This document shows positions 34,881 through 49,600 of a stretch of DNA of 64,000 nucleotides, one piece after another. A program made the position numbers and the translations under genes. A model generated the notes under the pieces. The model worked only from the letters and a program-made list of their open reading frames with translations. It made no database searches and was not told where the DNA came from. Source of the stretch: Eumeta japonica (lineage: Eukaryota > Arthropoda > Insecta > Lepidoptera > Psychidae). The stretch spans positions 1 through 64,000 of the forward strand of contig BGZK01000707.1 in assembly GCA_005406025.1 (NCBI GenBank), read 5' to 3'. Positions within the stretch are counted from its first letter, which is position 1; each line of letters opens with the position of its first letter.

Positions 34881-36577
34881 TAGTGGTGTTCACGACAATC
34901 CAAACAAAATTAAATCAAAATTTAACTATTACAAGTAATAATTACGTGTGTCTGTTTGAGTGTCCTATTTTTTTTTTTTGTGACAGCCCATGAATTACAT
35001 TTATGTATGTGAGTATTTGTAGACTGTAGATTATCGATGTTTTTGTTAAGTACCGAGTGTAAAAGAAATATTTTATTGTAGGTACTTTATGAGAATCTGT
35101 TTAAAATTTATTTTATTTCATTAACATCTAATCAATTGCTGAATTTTTCTCATGTATTTTTAAAAGGTTCACATATCTGAATGTATTAAATCAATAATTT
35201 AGTATTCATATTTATGAATACAGATAAAGACTTTTTGGGAACATTAAATCAATTGTGGAAACCGCCCATTGTCTATTGATATATGGCTGGCGAACTATTT
35301 GTAAACGCAGTTACATTAGACAAAGTAAAAAATCAAGTATGAGTATTTTAAGGAGTACTCCATCTAAATCGAGTACCACAATTTATTTTTTTGTTGACAA
35401 ATTTACCCAACTTCAACATCTTGTAGCTGAAATAAGCGCTCTATTTATTTAGTGGTGGATGTTGTCAAATAAAATTAATAATTGACGGTCACACTTGAAA
35501 AATTTAGCCTATTATTTAAATTAAAAGGTAGGCACATAGATGTGTAAAAAGGAGAACGTACAAAGTTGCTTGCTATTTTAATTTCGCAAAGGGGCTCGAA
35601 GTGTACATCATGTCTCTAACATTTTATAATACCATTTCAGTCCATTTCGCAGTCCAAGAAAAACAAGAAAAGAAACATTAATTATAGTCTGACGTTTCCA
35701 CCGAAAGGTCATAACATGAGGTTCATTTATAAATGCAAAAAAAAAATAACAATTATTTTGTTACTAGAAGATAATAAGTCAGAATTTATGTTTCATTTTT
35801 ATTTTGTTTTATATATTTAATTTGCTTTTGCTGTTTTAAAACAAAACATTGGTAGAATGGTTTTACGTTATTTTTAATCTTTATTATTGTTTTTTGGTTG
35901 AGACTAAGAAAAAACATCATAGGATATGTTCAGCGTAATTAAGCCTAATATGCTTATTATTTGAGATTGTAGTTGATAAGAAAATTTAATCTTCTAATAC
36001 CAGGAAAATATAAACGAAAAACTTAAATAATTTCTAAAGTGTATAGGGCATAGCAATACAGATACTTCTTATTACTCATGTTATTAAAATAAGGTGCAAA
36101 TTATTAAAAAATAACGTGACGAATAGAACACTTATTCACAATTTGGTAATATGCAGTTTGAATTTGAGATAGTGTTTGATAAGAATTAATTTCACCTCTT
36201 TTCTGCTCTAACGTTAGTTTCAAATTCAGATTTACTTAACTTGTCCCACTTAAATTAATTGAAAATAATTTCATGTAAATTTGTTTTATTTCCATATGTA
36301 AATGTTTCTCGGTTCCAGTGATAAAATTCTTATTCAAAATACCATTGTTCCCCTTTTTAATAGTATGTAGTCTGATAAGACTCAAAAAACCTTTTACAAT
36401 GTCTTTGTTGAAATTTATTTTCTATGTCTAATCATTTGTAAACTATACTTTCAGTTGTCTATTACATGTATTCCTTTCTCTTTCTCTAGTTTACATTCTT
36501 TATGGTTCCGCCATTCCAACATATGTCGTAGCGTGATAAGTCATGTCATTTATGCTCATGATATCTGAAAAATTCCA
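34881..36577. other. AT-rich upstream region of the PAT1 gene
   Basis: No coding exon seen. The promoter and any 5' UTR exon of the PAT1 homologue should lie here or just before the ATG; no TATA box or initiator can be singled out. Confidence 0.35.
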
Positions 36578-36616
36578 ATGGCAGATTCTTTTTTCAGCTT
36601 CGATACTTCTATACCG
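36578..36616 (+). CDS. Patr-1: PAT1 exon 1 (start)
   Basis: Encodes [13 protein letters not shown], very like the Drosophila HPat start, followed by donor GTAAGT in phase 0. Too short to show as an ORF by itself. Confidence 0.88.
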
Positions 36617-39600
36617 GTAAGTTAACTTAATATTTCATATATGCGAGGCCGTCGGAAAGTTCTAGAGGCTAGCTGACTAGCTCCGTAGCCTGGAATAATA
36701 AACCATTCATTTACTACGAATGCTTTAATTTCGTGTTTTATTATTTATTTTGGACGATTTAGAGTGTTATTTCTGTTTTTCACTGGTGTCGAATGGCCTC
36801 AAACGTTTTAAATCTTGTATAGTATTTGCATAAAATAGTTTCAAAGCTCCGAGTCGTACTGCCTCGGTATTGTTTGCGTGGGATTGTTTATAGATACGTC
36901 GCTTACGTAGTTCGGGAGTAGTGTGTCTGCATTAACTTTGACGAATTCTAGAACTCTTGTCGTATTACATGAATAGTGCCATTGTTTTTTATTTCGAGAA
37001 AGTATACAAAATCAGCAAATTAATTGACCTTATAATTTGTGTCACCCACATTGTGCAATACTTATTTATTGTGTTACTCAGCTTTTTGTTATGCTACATA
37101 TATAGATTTATATCTGTATTTAATGTTGCGTCCCGTGTGAGAACAAATAATATTTGTTTTGAAGAAAATATTAAACATAATCATATGGTTTATTTTTATA
37201 TTTGTAATCTATAAATACATAGATGTTTGTGTTTATTTACTTCATTATTTTATTATGATGTTTCAGTTGCCTCTGTTATTTTATAGATGCATTTTGAATA
37301 AGTTAATGTATGCATTTCATTAACAATAATTACATCAACTGTTTTCATAAATGTATTACTAGGCAGCACTTTCTTGCAACTTACAATTTTTGTTCATTTC
37401 ACAAATGACTTGTTTTTTCAATTTTCTGCTGATAAGTGGTTTATTGATTTATGTATCTTGTGATAAAGAAATGTAAAATATTTTAATATGGAGGCAATTT
37501 TTCACAAAATAATTTGAAAGTTTTATTTAAGTATGTTATTAATGGTGAAATGTGATCAAAATTATATTATTCTATGAATAAATTTACAGTAGATGTTGAA
37601 GTCAATATATATCTAAAAGAATTGTAAAAAGTGAATATTGTAAATAATATTTTTTCAAATTATTATAAACAATATGCCTATATTATGTCTAGCATGTAGG
37701 TCAGTCTTTGTTATGGCTAATATATACATATATGGTTTCATTCAATGACCGATAATTCATTTGGGAAATGATGGTGAACAACGATTCAATTAAGTAGTTT
37801 GAAAAATGTGGTGATTGGAAAAAGTTAAAAGTATTTTTATGAAACAAAAATGTAAAGTGAATGTGTGTGATGGAAGGGTCGACAAGGGTCTACCTGGAGA
37901 ACCTGATGCATACCAAATCGGTGACATATTAAAGATCACCAGATTTTAAACACTCGAAACCGACGAGCTTGTATGAAATTATTAATGGATGTCAGTGAGG
38001 CGACAGAGATGTGTGAAGATGGTACCATGTGAATGTCTATGGTATCTGTCGACTCTCCTAGGAGACAGGTGTGAGTTTATAAATAAATGAATATGTGGAT
38101 ACATTAAATTATTTTATTCAATTCCAAAAGTGGAAGAATAGTATCATCACTAACTGTTAAAACTCACTCACATACGGTGTGATATCATAGTAAATTCCAA
38201 CAGTTGATAAAATCTGTAATAGTGAATGGATCTTCAATATTTATTTTTTTATTATTCAATTTATGTACACATGCTTAATACGGCCAGAGCTTTTGATGAA
38301 TATAAAATTTTTTAAGTCATTAGTTTTGTTTGATGTGGCGAATGAGAGGAAAACATAATCATCGAAACTATATCCTTGTTAAGACTCATTTTATTGTGAC
38401 CGGTCATTTTTATTCGGCCAAAAAATTATACATTTTATTGTATTTTATCACCTAATTTTGTTGCATTTCCAGAACTTAAACGATGATGAAGGGGGAGGGG
38501 GGCCTTCCGAAGATGAATATGATGCACTCAACGATGAGACATTTGGACAAGATAGTGAGTGATTCTTCCTTGTTTCAGTGCAAAAATAATGCAAATATTA
38601 ATTTAATTTGAGTAATAGGGTAAGTTGAATGAATAATCTTCAACTTGCTCAAATTAAGATAAAGAACAAACAACACAGGATTGTTTTTGTTGGTAGGGAA
38701 ACAATTGTTTTTATTTGTTGATTAGACGCCTGAGGCGCTGCGAACAGTGACCCCAAATTTCAGTATTGCAATATAATATAAATGCATAGAGAAATTGTTT
38801 TAACAGGAAATAAATAGCAAAATATTTTCATTAATATGTAATTTTTGTACACATTGATTATGCTAATGTTATTGGGGATTTACAATAAATTATTGATTTA
38901 TCTAAAAATGGGCAAAGTGCATGTCGGGCCATGCACATTATTACTTAGAAAGGAGTTTTTTGTTAGATGCTATGAACCTAATAATTGAGTTCATGGTTTG
39001 ATGGATAACATCTTAAAACGGGTCCACATGGACGAATGTTAGGATGTTATGATTATATACTTATATAATTTTACATAGTTCATAAATTTACATTTAGTAC
39101 TTATTTTACACAATCATCAAACAACCCACATGCGTCACGCGGACACAATTTTACGTTTATTTACATATAAAAACTTAACTAGTTATTTTTACTAAAAACC
39201 AGTTTATCTATTCTCTTCCAAAATGTTGCGAATCTAAATATCTAATAATTTTAGAATGTTTTATTTAATATTTGTTAACAATAAACAAAAATAGTAACTA
39301 ATAAACCCATAAGTATCCCACGGACTGATTATTTTGTTTGATTTGAGAACGAAGGTAGGTCGATTTTTTACATTTACTTCTTAGAATTATATTAAAGTGA
39401 GTGGGAATATTAACACACAGGGTACTGTGTATCTTACAATCCTAGTCTCATACACATAGTTTGGATTATTGGGTTCCAGTGCTCAGATACCTCTGGTACA
39501 AAACAGTTGTGTTCGCTTTTATTTTATGAAATGGCGAGAAATAAACTTCCACAGGACGAAATTCAACATATGCTGGATGAAAGTGATAACGACAACATTT

Positions 39601-42600
39601 TCGTGCGTGAAATCGGTAGTGACACTGAGGATGTTGCTTTTGACATATGTTTTGAACATCAAAATAACACAACAGAACCAACATCTGAAAATGATGATGA
39701 ATAGTTATGGAGTGAAAGTGATGATATACCACTACTAGAATATGTCTCAAGTCACAGTTACGAAGGTAAAGGTAGAACCATTTGGAAAACTAAACCTTAC
39801 AGGCACTCGAAGTCCTCGTACAACGTAATTTGCGGTGGTATTCATAAGGTAGTTCTTTACCCAGGGAAAGAGACATCAAATCCAATAGACAGTTTCAACC
39901 TATTTGTTTAATGTTCAGGTATTGGAATTTGTTGTAAAACATATACTAACGGAGCTCTTAAGAGTTATAAATCAATAGAAACAGAGATAATATTGAAATA
40001 CAAGTGTTTATAAATCTTTTATTCACTATATATTTGAACAAACAGTCAAATGCGGATTTTAGAGAAAATTTGTGTCCAATATTTGGAAATCTAATATTTT
40101 ATCCAACATTGGGAAAGGTTTGCTTTTTTGCTGCGATACCTGAGATTCGATGATAAAAATACTAGAACTAAGAGAAAATCAAGCAATAATTGTACACCTA
40201 TTAGAGAATCGTGAGAGTGCATCAATTTAAACCTAATAAAAATCTATTTGGAGAAGATCTCACAATTGATGAACAGTTTGATACCTTTTCGAGGATGAGT
40301 ATCATTCATATCATATCTGTCTAGCAAACCTGACAAATACGGTATGAAAGTTTGGATTTGTATCAGTAAAACTAGCTATCCTCTATTTCAAATGCCATAT
40401 CTCGGGAAAGAAGGAGAAAATAGGACAGAAAATTTGGCATTCAATGTAGTCAACCAGTTATGTGAACAATACTTCCAAAGTAACATGAACCATTACATTT
40501 GACAATCATTTTATAATCCTTGATGTTGCAATGTTCTTAGCTCGAAATGATCTTACAGTAGTTGAAACATTGAGAAAAAATAAGGCTTGTATACTTCCAA
40601 ATCAGCCCAACAGATCCCAAGATGTCTAATCAAATGTGGTCGGTTTCTTTAAAAATATGACATTGGTATCGTATGTGCTTAAACAGAACTGTGCCATTAT
40701 TCGCTTATTTACAATGTATAAAGAAGTAGATGTCAACAATAAAAATAAATTTGAAATAAATTTGTATTAAAACTCTACCAAGGGAGGCATATATACACTT
40801 GATCAGACGGTTCACGAATTTACAGTATGACATAAAACAAACAGATGGTCAGAGGTATTTTTTTTCAAAATATTATAGATGTTGTTGGTGTCGCATAGCT
40901 AATTCCATGGAAGAAATTCTATCCAGTTTGGAATCAACGTAAGAACAAACATCGGAAATTTTTTTATGAGAAATAGCAATTGACTTAAGCACTCGTCATA
41001 TACGTAGACGAAACATGGGCTTACAGGTCATCACTTGGCAGCTATACATGACGTGGTAGGAGTAGATCAAGGAGCTTCTCAATCATCTGAATCAGCTGCC
41101 AAGAGAAAAAAACATTACCACATTTGTCCAATGTCCATACAAAATATTAAGAGCTTCAAAACAATGCTGTTCCCATTGTGATGGCAACATTTGCTCAGAA
41201 CATTCTTTGAATAAAATAATTTGTAATGCTTGTAAATAAATAAAAAAATAGTGTATAAGTTAATTAATATATGACTTAATAAAGTTATAAATACAAATTC
41301 GTATAGTGTTAATATTGTATAATTTCTTTCAAATTCCATACATTTTCAATACTGTATCTGCAAGACACAACTGGTCAGTTACGTAACAAAAGCTTTCTGG
41401 GTTGTTAAGGGTTAAGTATTTTTTAATGAAATTTTGGTACAAAATTTTAGTATTTACTTTTCCAAATACATTTTATAAGTTTGTCGACTAGTACTTGTTA
41501 ACTTGCAAAACCTCCTTAGCCGTGACATATTCATTTTAACTTTGTTATATATATTACTGCCATCAATTTTCTCACATATCCAAGAATAACCATTTAGCTG
41601 GCAGAGGCGGGACATTTGACACTAACAAAAATTAGCACTTTAAAGTTTATTTATTTCACAAACAGATTCCAAAGATTATTGATACAATTTTTGTGCTGTT
41701 GAAGTGGGCTGCTCATACCATTCATAGTTTTGGTCAAAAGTATCTCTCAGAGAGAAATTCAAAAAAAAACTAATATTTATCTGTAATATGAATATACTTA
41801 GTGTACATGCATACAAAGTTTTGGTATATATCAAGAGAAATATAGAATCATTCAAAACATGTGCAACATCCATAATATTAACCTAGATTTAAGAACGACC
41901 TTGCTGCTCATAAAACCCGTCTAAGCAAAGTGAGCAAATCATTTAAGGGGCAATGTGTGTGCTTTTATAATAAGATCCTAGCCGAAATTCAAAACTTGCC
42001 ATTTTATGAATTTAAACTTTTCATTAAAAAGAAGTTATATAGCAAGGGCAATTACACTGTGTCTGAATATCTTAATGAAAAAAACCCATGGGATTGAACT
42101 GTTTAGCTACCAGGTTATTTCAAAGCTTTCCACTGATTTTATTCATCTTTCAATATTTTGTGTTCATGAGCAAAAAAGAGCAACTCTTGGGTTTCTTGCC
42201 CATTCTTCTGAAGTTGAATTACTATTTGAAATGAGTGATTATGTTGTATTTGTTAATGACATATTTCAAGTTTAATTTTATTATCTACGAAATGAAGATA
42301 TTTCTGATTTGATTTGACCAAAAAAACCTTATACAACCTTATAATGATATAATCATAATCATTAGTTCTCTTTTTAATTAATTAGGTGATGTATTCGACT
42401 GGGAGGTGGCACACGAACAACTTGCGGAACAGCTGGAGAATGATCGCAGGAAAAGTTCAAATGCAGAGCAGCAACATTTAGCGGCACAGGAACGGATCGG
42501 TAAGAGAGTGCGGCTTTTATTGCTCGCCTACAAATTTGCATGCAATGAAGTGGTGATCTGTAAAATATTTACTTCACAATAGAATATTTCTCTATAAATT

Positions 42601-43571
42601 TATTAATGAAAGGTTGATATTAAAAAAAAACTATGATGAATATAAATTAGTGTAACTTTTGTCAATAGATGAGATCTTTACAATAATGTTTTTAAATGAA
42701 ACGTTGAATATGTTCTATATTTTATTTAATTTCTTCATTTTAATATAAAAATGTAGGTTTGTCTATGTGTTTTTTATTTCATGGAGAATGTTTTAATTTA
42801 TGTCTTTATTTATAATATATATGTCCTTCTATATTGCTCTTATGATATTTCATTTAGGGTTGACCTTTGACTGTTCGTATAATCTCTCCTCTATTTGTTT
42901 CACTATTGTTACATTATATCCGAAAACAACAATACTATGTATATTTGATCTGGCTGTGTTCCTTGTGTTCGATTGTAGGCTATTTCTACGCTTGTTTCAA
43001 TACATTTTGGATAATCTATGAATATCCAAAATGTGTTAACGAAGGGTATGCTTTGCTTATATAGAAAACATGATGGATTTTGATAAGATATTTTTGCATG
43101 GTTAATTTTATAAAATGAGATTTCTATTTAAAAATTTACCCGAATCATCAAAAAATATGTCAATCGTGAAATAGACAATGGGGATTTTTGCGAAAACCAG
43201 TTTAGGCATAAATCACTCATAAGCTTGGTCAATAACTATCTTAATTTATCCTCAGTCTGGATCCTGTATTTATGGTTTATTTACTACATGCGAAATGATC
43301 TCTATTTACAGAGGCATCACTGTCTCAGCTAGTTCTAGATGAGAATGATGGGTCCCTGCATAAGAACATTTGGCAGAACGCTCCAGCCCCGCCGGCGCCG
43401 CCGATAGTGAGTATCATGAAACACCTTAACACTCACAACCCTTTGCAAGTCTAACAGTCGCAATGATGATGTATGTGTTTGAGCTTTACAAAAATTTGAT
43501 ACCACCATTTATAGTGTCACAAGGGTAGGTTGCACATTGCACCATTAAGTAGAGTTCTCGAACTTGTTGAA

Positions 43572-43613
<42 letters not shown>

Positions 43614-46600
43614 AAAAATCTTTGCCGGCGTCACTTAAAAACTACTGAACACATTATTGCGCAACTTTGGGTATTCTGTCTATGATACATTGTAGATGGT
43701 TTTAGGTTATTCATTTTTTGAATTCCACACTTCACCATTTTCTTTTTTTTTTCTTTAATTTAAAAAAAAAAAAAGCAAAATTTTTTAATTGCAGCCCAAA
43801 CATTGGCAGGGAAATAATAAAATATTCTCTAAAAAAATTATTTTGTCCATCTGTTTGTGAAAGATCATTTGAATAACAAAATAATGTTTGTAAGTATGAA
43901 ATACATACTAGTTCATGAAATATGTATTCATTGGGCCAACAAGATTTGAATACGATTCGATATGGACACGGCCACGGAAAACAATATCTAAGTATGTTTA
44001 AAAGGTCGAGTGTGGTGAACTTTCATTTGATTAAATATTTAAATATACAATCACCCTTTATGTCCTTGTAAGATTTGTACATTGTTTTCAAAAATGTTTA
44101 GAATAGCCAATACATTTTTATTTGATTGAAGAATGAAGCAAACTTTACTCCCGCAAAATTATAATTTAGTTTGTGTCTGTCAAAATCGGTAATTCCATAA
44201 CTAATTATAAACACACAATGACATAATTAAAATAGTTAAAACAAAGAATCAGATTTACATTTGTAGTAGTTGCAAATATTTTTTTAAAGGAAATACAATA
44301 GCAAATTTTTGAATCACCAAAAAAATATATTTTCAGTTCATTGAACCTTGTTTTACAATGTGAGCCCTAAATGACAATTCTTGCTAAGTCGAAAACCAAA
44401 CAATTAAATTTACCGCACTTAATGTTAATTGAAAATATTTACACCTTAAATAATAGAGTTACGACTATCTTATGAGTCTCCATTTAGCCTTCATAAATAA
44501 TTTTATATCAGTTATGGTGGTATAGTAATTATAACGAAGGATCATTCTTTAATTTACATCAGCAGTCTGTACCGACCCTCAAGAATGTGTGTACAGTCGA
44601 AGAATTGGAGAGACAGTTGCGAGCTCAGCAGCAGCTCAACCAGACGGGACAATACTTTCAGGTAACTCATTGTTTTGTATATTTTGTAGTCTATCGATAT
44701 TACAAAAGTCTGTTTGGAATTATTGATGTTACTCAAATAAAAAATTCAAAAAATCATAAAGCAATCAAACAAAAAATTTGGAGGGGCGTCCCATTAATTT
44801 GCATAGTTGTTCCTTCAATTTATTTTATTTGTTTTTATGTGTTGATTTTTTTTCTTACACAATTTAAAGACTTGGAAACAAAATGTTTAATACTGAGTAT
44901 TAAACATGGCTAGTTTTAACTTTAGTTTGTAGTGTGCCTATTTAAGATTCTAATTTCTTATAAACTTTTTCGAAGAATGTTCTGTAAAATATAATTTTTT
45001 TTTCAAATAATCATAATCATCAAATGTATGAATAAGAAGTCATCATGGTAGTTTATATTCGAAACGCATTCAGTTGCATACTGTGCCATTAAGAAGATGT
45101 ATCATACTGTCTTATTTATTTTTTTTTATTATCACTAAGGGATTGCATTTTAACTAGAACACTCTCTTTTCCAGCCTCGTTCGCCCATGTTGTTACAGAG
45201 GCCATCGAGCATACAAGCACCGACAGTACCATTTTCGCCGCAAAGCATGAACCACATGCCGCCGATGAATCAGATCAACAGTCTGCCAGTATCAAATCAT
45301 GTCAATCAGCTGAACCATAACAATCTGAATGCGAGCGTAAACCAATTCATGCAGAAAACTAACCAATTACCGCAGTTCTTGCAGAACAATCAAATCCAAC
45401 CTGGTAGCAATATACTCAATCAGTCGCAGACAAACCTGATTCAGAACAGCCAAAGGAACCAGAACATACAACAGGCTATGAATCAAATGGGTCAGTCGAT
45501 GAATCAGATGGGTCAAACTGTGAACCAAATGGGGCAAAATATGAACCAGATCGGACAGACCATGAACCAGTTGGGTCAAACCATGAATCAAATCCCACAA
45601 GCGATAAATCAGAGCAGCCAAATGGTCCCAAATGGTAAGTTCGGCCCCAACGTCGTCAACCAAATGATGCAATCGCATATGATGGGACAACCAAGAATGG
45701 TGGCTCCGCCCCCTGGACTAAACTTACCCAGGCAAAACTTCCAAAATACAAATGTAGGACAGTATAACACTAATTATCGTGTAAGTAAAATTTGCATTTA
45801 TTTATATAAACTATAATTGTTGTATGGAAAATTAAATAACTATTAAATTTATCACCATCAAAACTTTTAATAAGTTCGTATTATTGTTGTAGAGAAAAAA
45901 ATACATTAAACATAATTTTCATTGCATTCTGTTCATTAACAAATTTTCTTTGCATTCTGTTCACACCCAGCTTTCGTTATTGTGTGTAAATAGCGTTTGT
46001 TGAAGATAATAGAATTATGTTTTAATTAGAAAGTGGAAACAATGATACACAATTAATTTTCAGGTACCAACAACAATGCCAAACAAGCCGAATCTGGAGC
46101 CAATTAACCAACAGAACATATTATTGAATCAGCAACAGCATCCCGTTCAGCCGAGCGTCAATCAGAATCAAACTAAACTGAACCAAACCACTCAACCGGT
46201 TCAGAATCAGAAACCGATAGTGAAACCAATGCAAAACCAACAAATCAACAAAACGAACCAGAACCATAAAAACGGTAGAAGCTTAATCTTCAACAGCACA
46301 ACCCAGAAAAACATGACCTCGCAGAACTTAGTGCAACTGATACAGAATACGCATCCCATGCTGCAGTTTAACAACAGCTACCATAACGCTAGCCACCATC
46401 CAATGCTGAATAGAAACATGTTTGGCCAATTCAACAACCCCATGTCTTACAACAACCAGAGACACAACGGAAGTTACAACAGTAATAGGTAGGTGCTGAA
46501 AGATCTATTATTATGAATCGGTAATGTGATGTTTACGTTTCGCAATCACCCACAACCTCCCTTTATGGTCCCGTTCCCCTCTCCATCAGTCCACTCCTTC

Positions 46601-49600
46601 TTCCATCAGATATCTTACTCCTACCTAAGTGTCTGGCAACACACCAGTGATTCCTTTAGAGTCGTGAGTGTTCATGGTGGTCGCTCGCGTGCTTGATTGC
46701 TCCTTGACAATGCTATAGTATAAAGAAAATTGTGTTAGTAGTTGACGAAAATTTTTATTTTTTTTTCCTTTTTGTTTATTCTGCTCAACACAGCAATCTG
46801 TTTGGGGACATTTAGCTGCTATCTTTGTTTGACAGGTGTCTACATCTGTCTTATTTTCAGTGAGGAAAATCCCATTGACCTTTCTCACCATTCCTTTGTA
46901 AATCTTAGTGATAGATTAGGTACACTATTCCTCCTCATTCTAGTGTGTTGTGTACTTCCAGTACCTGACAATTCGGAAGCTAGAGTATTCACGTGTTTGG
47001 CTAGTTTGAGTTGATAGCTTAGGCTATGTGTGGCGATTTCTTGCTTAACGGTTTTAAGCCTTAGGTCTTGCAAAATGTATTTATTTTGGATGCATTTTGG
47101 TATGTTGAACATAGATCGGATAGCTTTGGTTTGAAACCTTTCTAGGATCTCTATGTTGCTGTTACTTGCTGTCCCCCAGAGCTCAATACCATAAGTCCAA
47201 ACTGGTTTTAATATTGACTTGTAAATTGCCATTTTGCTTTCGTTGTTTAACTGTGACTTCCCACCGATCAACCAATACATTTCTCGTAGCTTTGTGCCCA
47301 AACATTTTCTTTTACTCCATATGTGCTTTTTCCAAGTTAATCTCCTGTCAAGGTGCATACCCAGGTACTAAGCAGCGTCACTGTGAGGGATCTGTTCTCC
47401 GTTTAGTGTAATTGGCGGACAGTCGCCTTTCCTTAGGGTAAAGGTAACGTGTGCAGATTTGCTCTGGTTGGCTTTTATTCTCCAAGTCTTCATCCATTTT
47501 TCCACTTCAGTTATGTGCTTTTGTGAATTTGATGAAGAAATAGCTGCATTTTCGTGTACAGACATTATTGCTGTGTCATCTGCGTATGTAGCGATGAAAG
47601 TTTTGTCGATGAAAAATGCACAGATTCTTATTTTTTTTAGAATTTCACATTATTTTTTGTAGGCTATTAATCGTAACATAAATAAATAGGAAAATAGTGC
47701 ACTTTTATTTTATATTTGGAGAAAAAGTAGATTGTATCTTGAAGGAATTTGATACATTTAGGATTCCAATTACAAGAGGAAAAATAAAATTAATAAACCT
47801 ACCACACAATTTTCAAAGATTGTCTATGTGATTTGATGTCATTTGTGTTATGGAAAAAATTTTAATTAATAGAAGTATTGACATGCATTGTTTATGTAAA
47901 TAGTTATGATTTACAATAATAAAGAGAATAAAATAGGTTCTTTGTAACTTGCAATAAATCATATTAATATGATTTATGTTAGTAAACTTTTACATGGATT
48001 TCTACATTATTGTAATCTTGTGTTTTGTGCTAGTTCATATCTATACATACTAGCTTTGTTTCACTGTCTCGCCTGTGTTAAATTTAGATTATTCTGTTAT
48101 GAGTGTCATCACATCATTAAAGTGTTAACTAAATGAACATATAAAAAAAACAAATGCTCTATATGCTTCCTCATTAAACAGACTATTTAACAAGATTATT
48201 TTTGTGTTGGACCGAGAGTCTCAGAGATTAGTGCATTAAATAATATGGACTGACTTCCAATGTACAATAAAATATAGACAATAAAGTGGATTTTTCCTGT
48301 GGCTAAATTTTTCTATCAACTCCAGTCTCTCAAAGAGTTGTATAACCTTTTTGGTTTTATTCCGATCCCAGTGCCAACCTTATTCAGAACATAAAACATT
48401 CTATGTTTATTTGTTCATGATGTTATGCTATATTCATATAAAACTTTCACTTGGGTCAGATCTCATTAAATAACACTTAACCCGAATCGCAGTTAACAAA
48501 GGAGTATTTATCCAGTAGGCACAGCATGAACGGCGACGATTGCTCGACCAACGCCGGCCAGCTGGACGAATATGCCGGCCTCATGAACCAGCGGGAGAAG
48601 CAATGGTTGCTCAACATACAGATGCTGCAGTTGAACACCGGCACGCCCTACGTCGACGACTTCTATTACACTGTGAGTAGTCGAAGATTCCATTTCGGGG
48701 GTGGTCGATTCTCGGTACATGTGACAAAGGGAATATTGATGAATAATACTCAAGGAAAACAGTAAACTTTATTGTCAGCAGTACTGATTGTCAAATACCC
48801 CGTACAATAGATGACTATATATTGTATGATACACTGAATCACGTGATCCGAGAATTACCCTCCTATACTTTTTTTTTAATATCTCATTAGGAGGAGATAG
48901 TATCTAGAAACTTCTACATTCGAAAATAATTTCTTTTAAGTTATGCTATGAAAGTTTGACAAAGATTTTCGAATGGAGTTGGAAAATATTCTTAAGTGTA
49001 TCGTGAATGTAATTATAATGGTGTGATCAAACTTTTAGAAAGATAAAAACTAAAAACAGTAGTGTTGTCAGGGCAATGTGATTTGAAAGAAGTGATTAGA
49101 CAGAAAAAAATATATTGATGTGGTCTGACCATGAAAGTGTTTGATGAAAGGATTAAGAAGGGTCGCCGTAGAACGTCTTATACAGACTAAATTCGTGATG
49201 TGTTAAAGAAGGGCCAGTTTCAAGCACCAAAAACTGATGTGTTTGCAAAAAAACGATTGATGTATGTCATCGAAGTGAGGGCGGTGTGTAAATATCCTAC
49301 CATGCAGAAGTCTGTGGTCTCTGCCTATCCTTCTGGTAAATAAGCATGCATTTATAATAATAATGAACATTTAGGTTTTTATGTTAGTAATGGTTATTTC
49401 ACCTGAAAAATAATTATGTAAATCATGAAATCGACACAAGTGACATTTTCTCGTTTGGCTTTGTGCAGTTAGTTCACAACAATGAAGCGACAGAGATAGC
49501 CTCATACAGAATGAAAAAGATGACTACAGATCATGTATTTCTTCTCTTCTTCTTGGCACTAGTTGCAGATGCCATGTCATATCAGTAGCGGGAGCTCTAA

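Larger units (their letters stand above)
38555..42385 (+). other. PAT1 intron 2
   Basis: 3.8 kb, the largest intron, enlarged by a GGGTTCCGTA-type repeat (38908-39115), a piggyBac-like relic (39410-41415) and a LINE 3' end (41883-42318). Confidence 0.75.
46489..48515 (+). other. PAT1 intron 7
   Basis: 2.0 kb, enlarged by a retroelement tail (46555-46740) and an inverted jockey-like relic (46745-47645). Confidence 0.7.

Noticed and set aside
36957..37214. 85-aa hydrophobic ORF in PAT1 intron 1
   Set aside because: AT-driven hydrophobic frame; no start context or homology.
45367..45690. 107-aa minus-strand ORF rich in His and Leu
   Set aside because: Antisense shadow of the PAT1 NQMGQ repeats.
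46625..46891. 88-aa minus-strand ORF
   Set aside because: Overlaps the jockey 3' side and a repeat tail in different frames; not a host gene.
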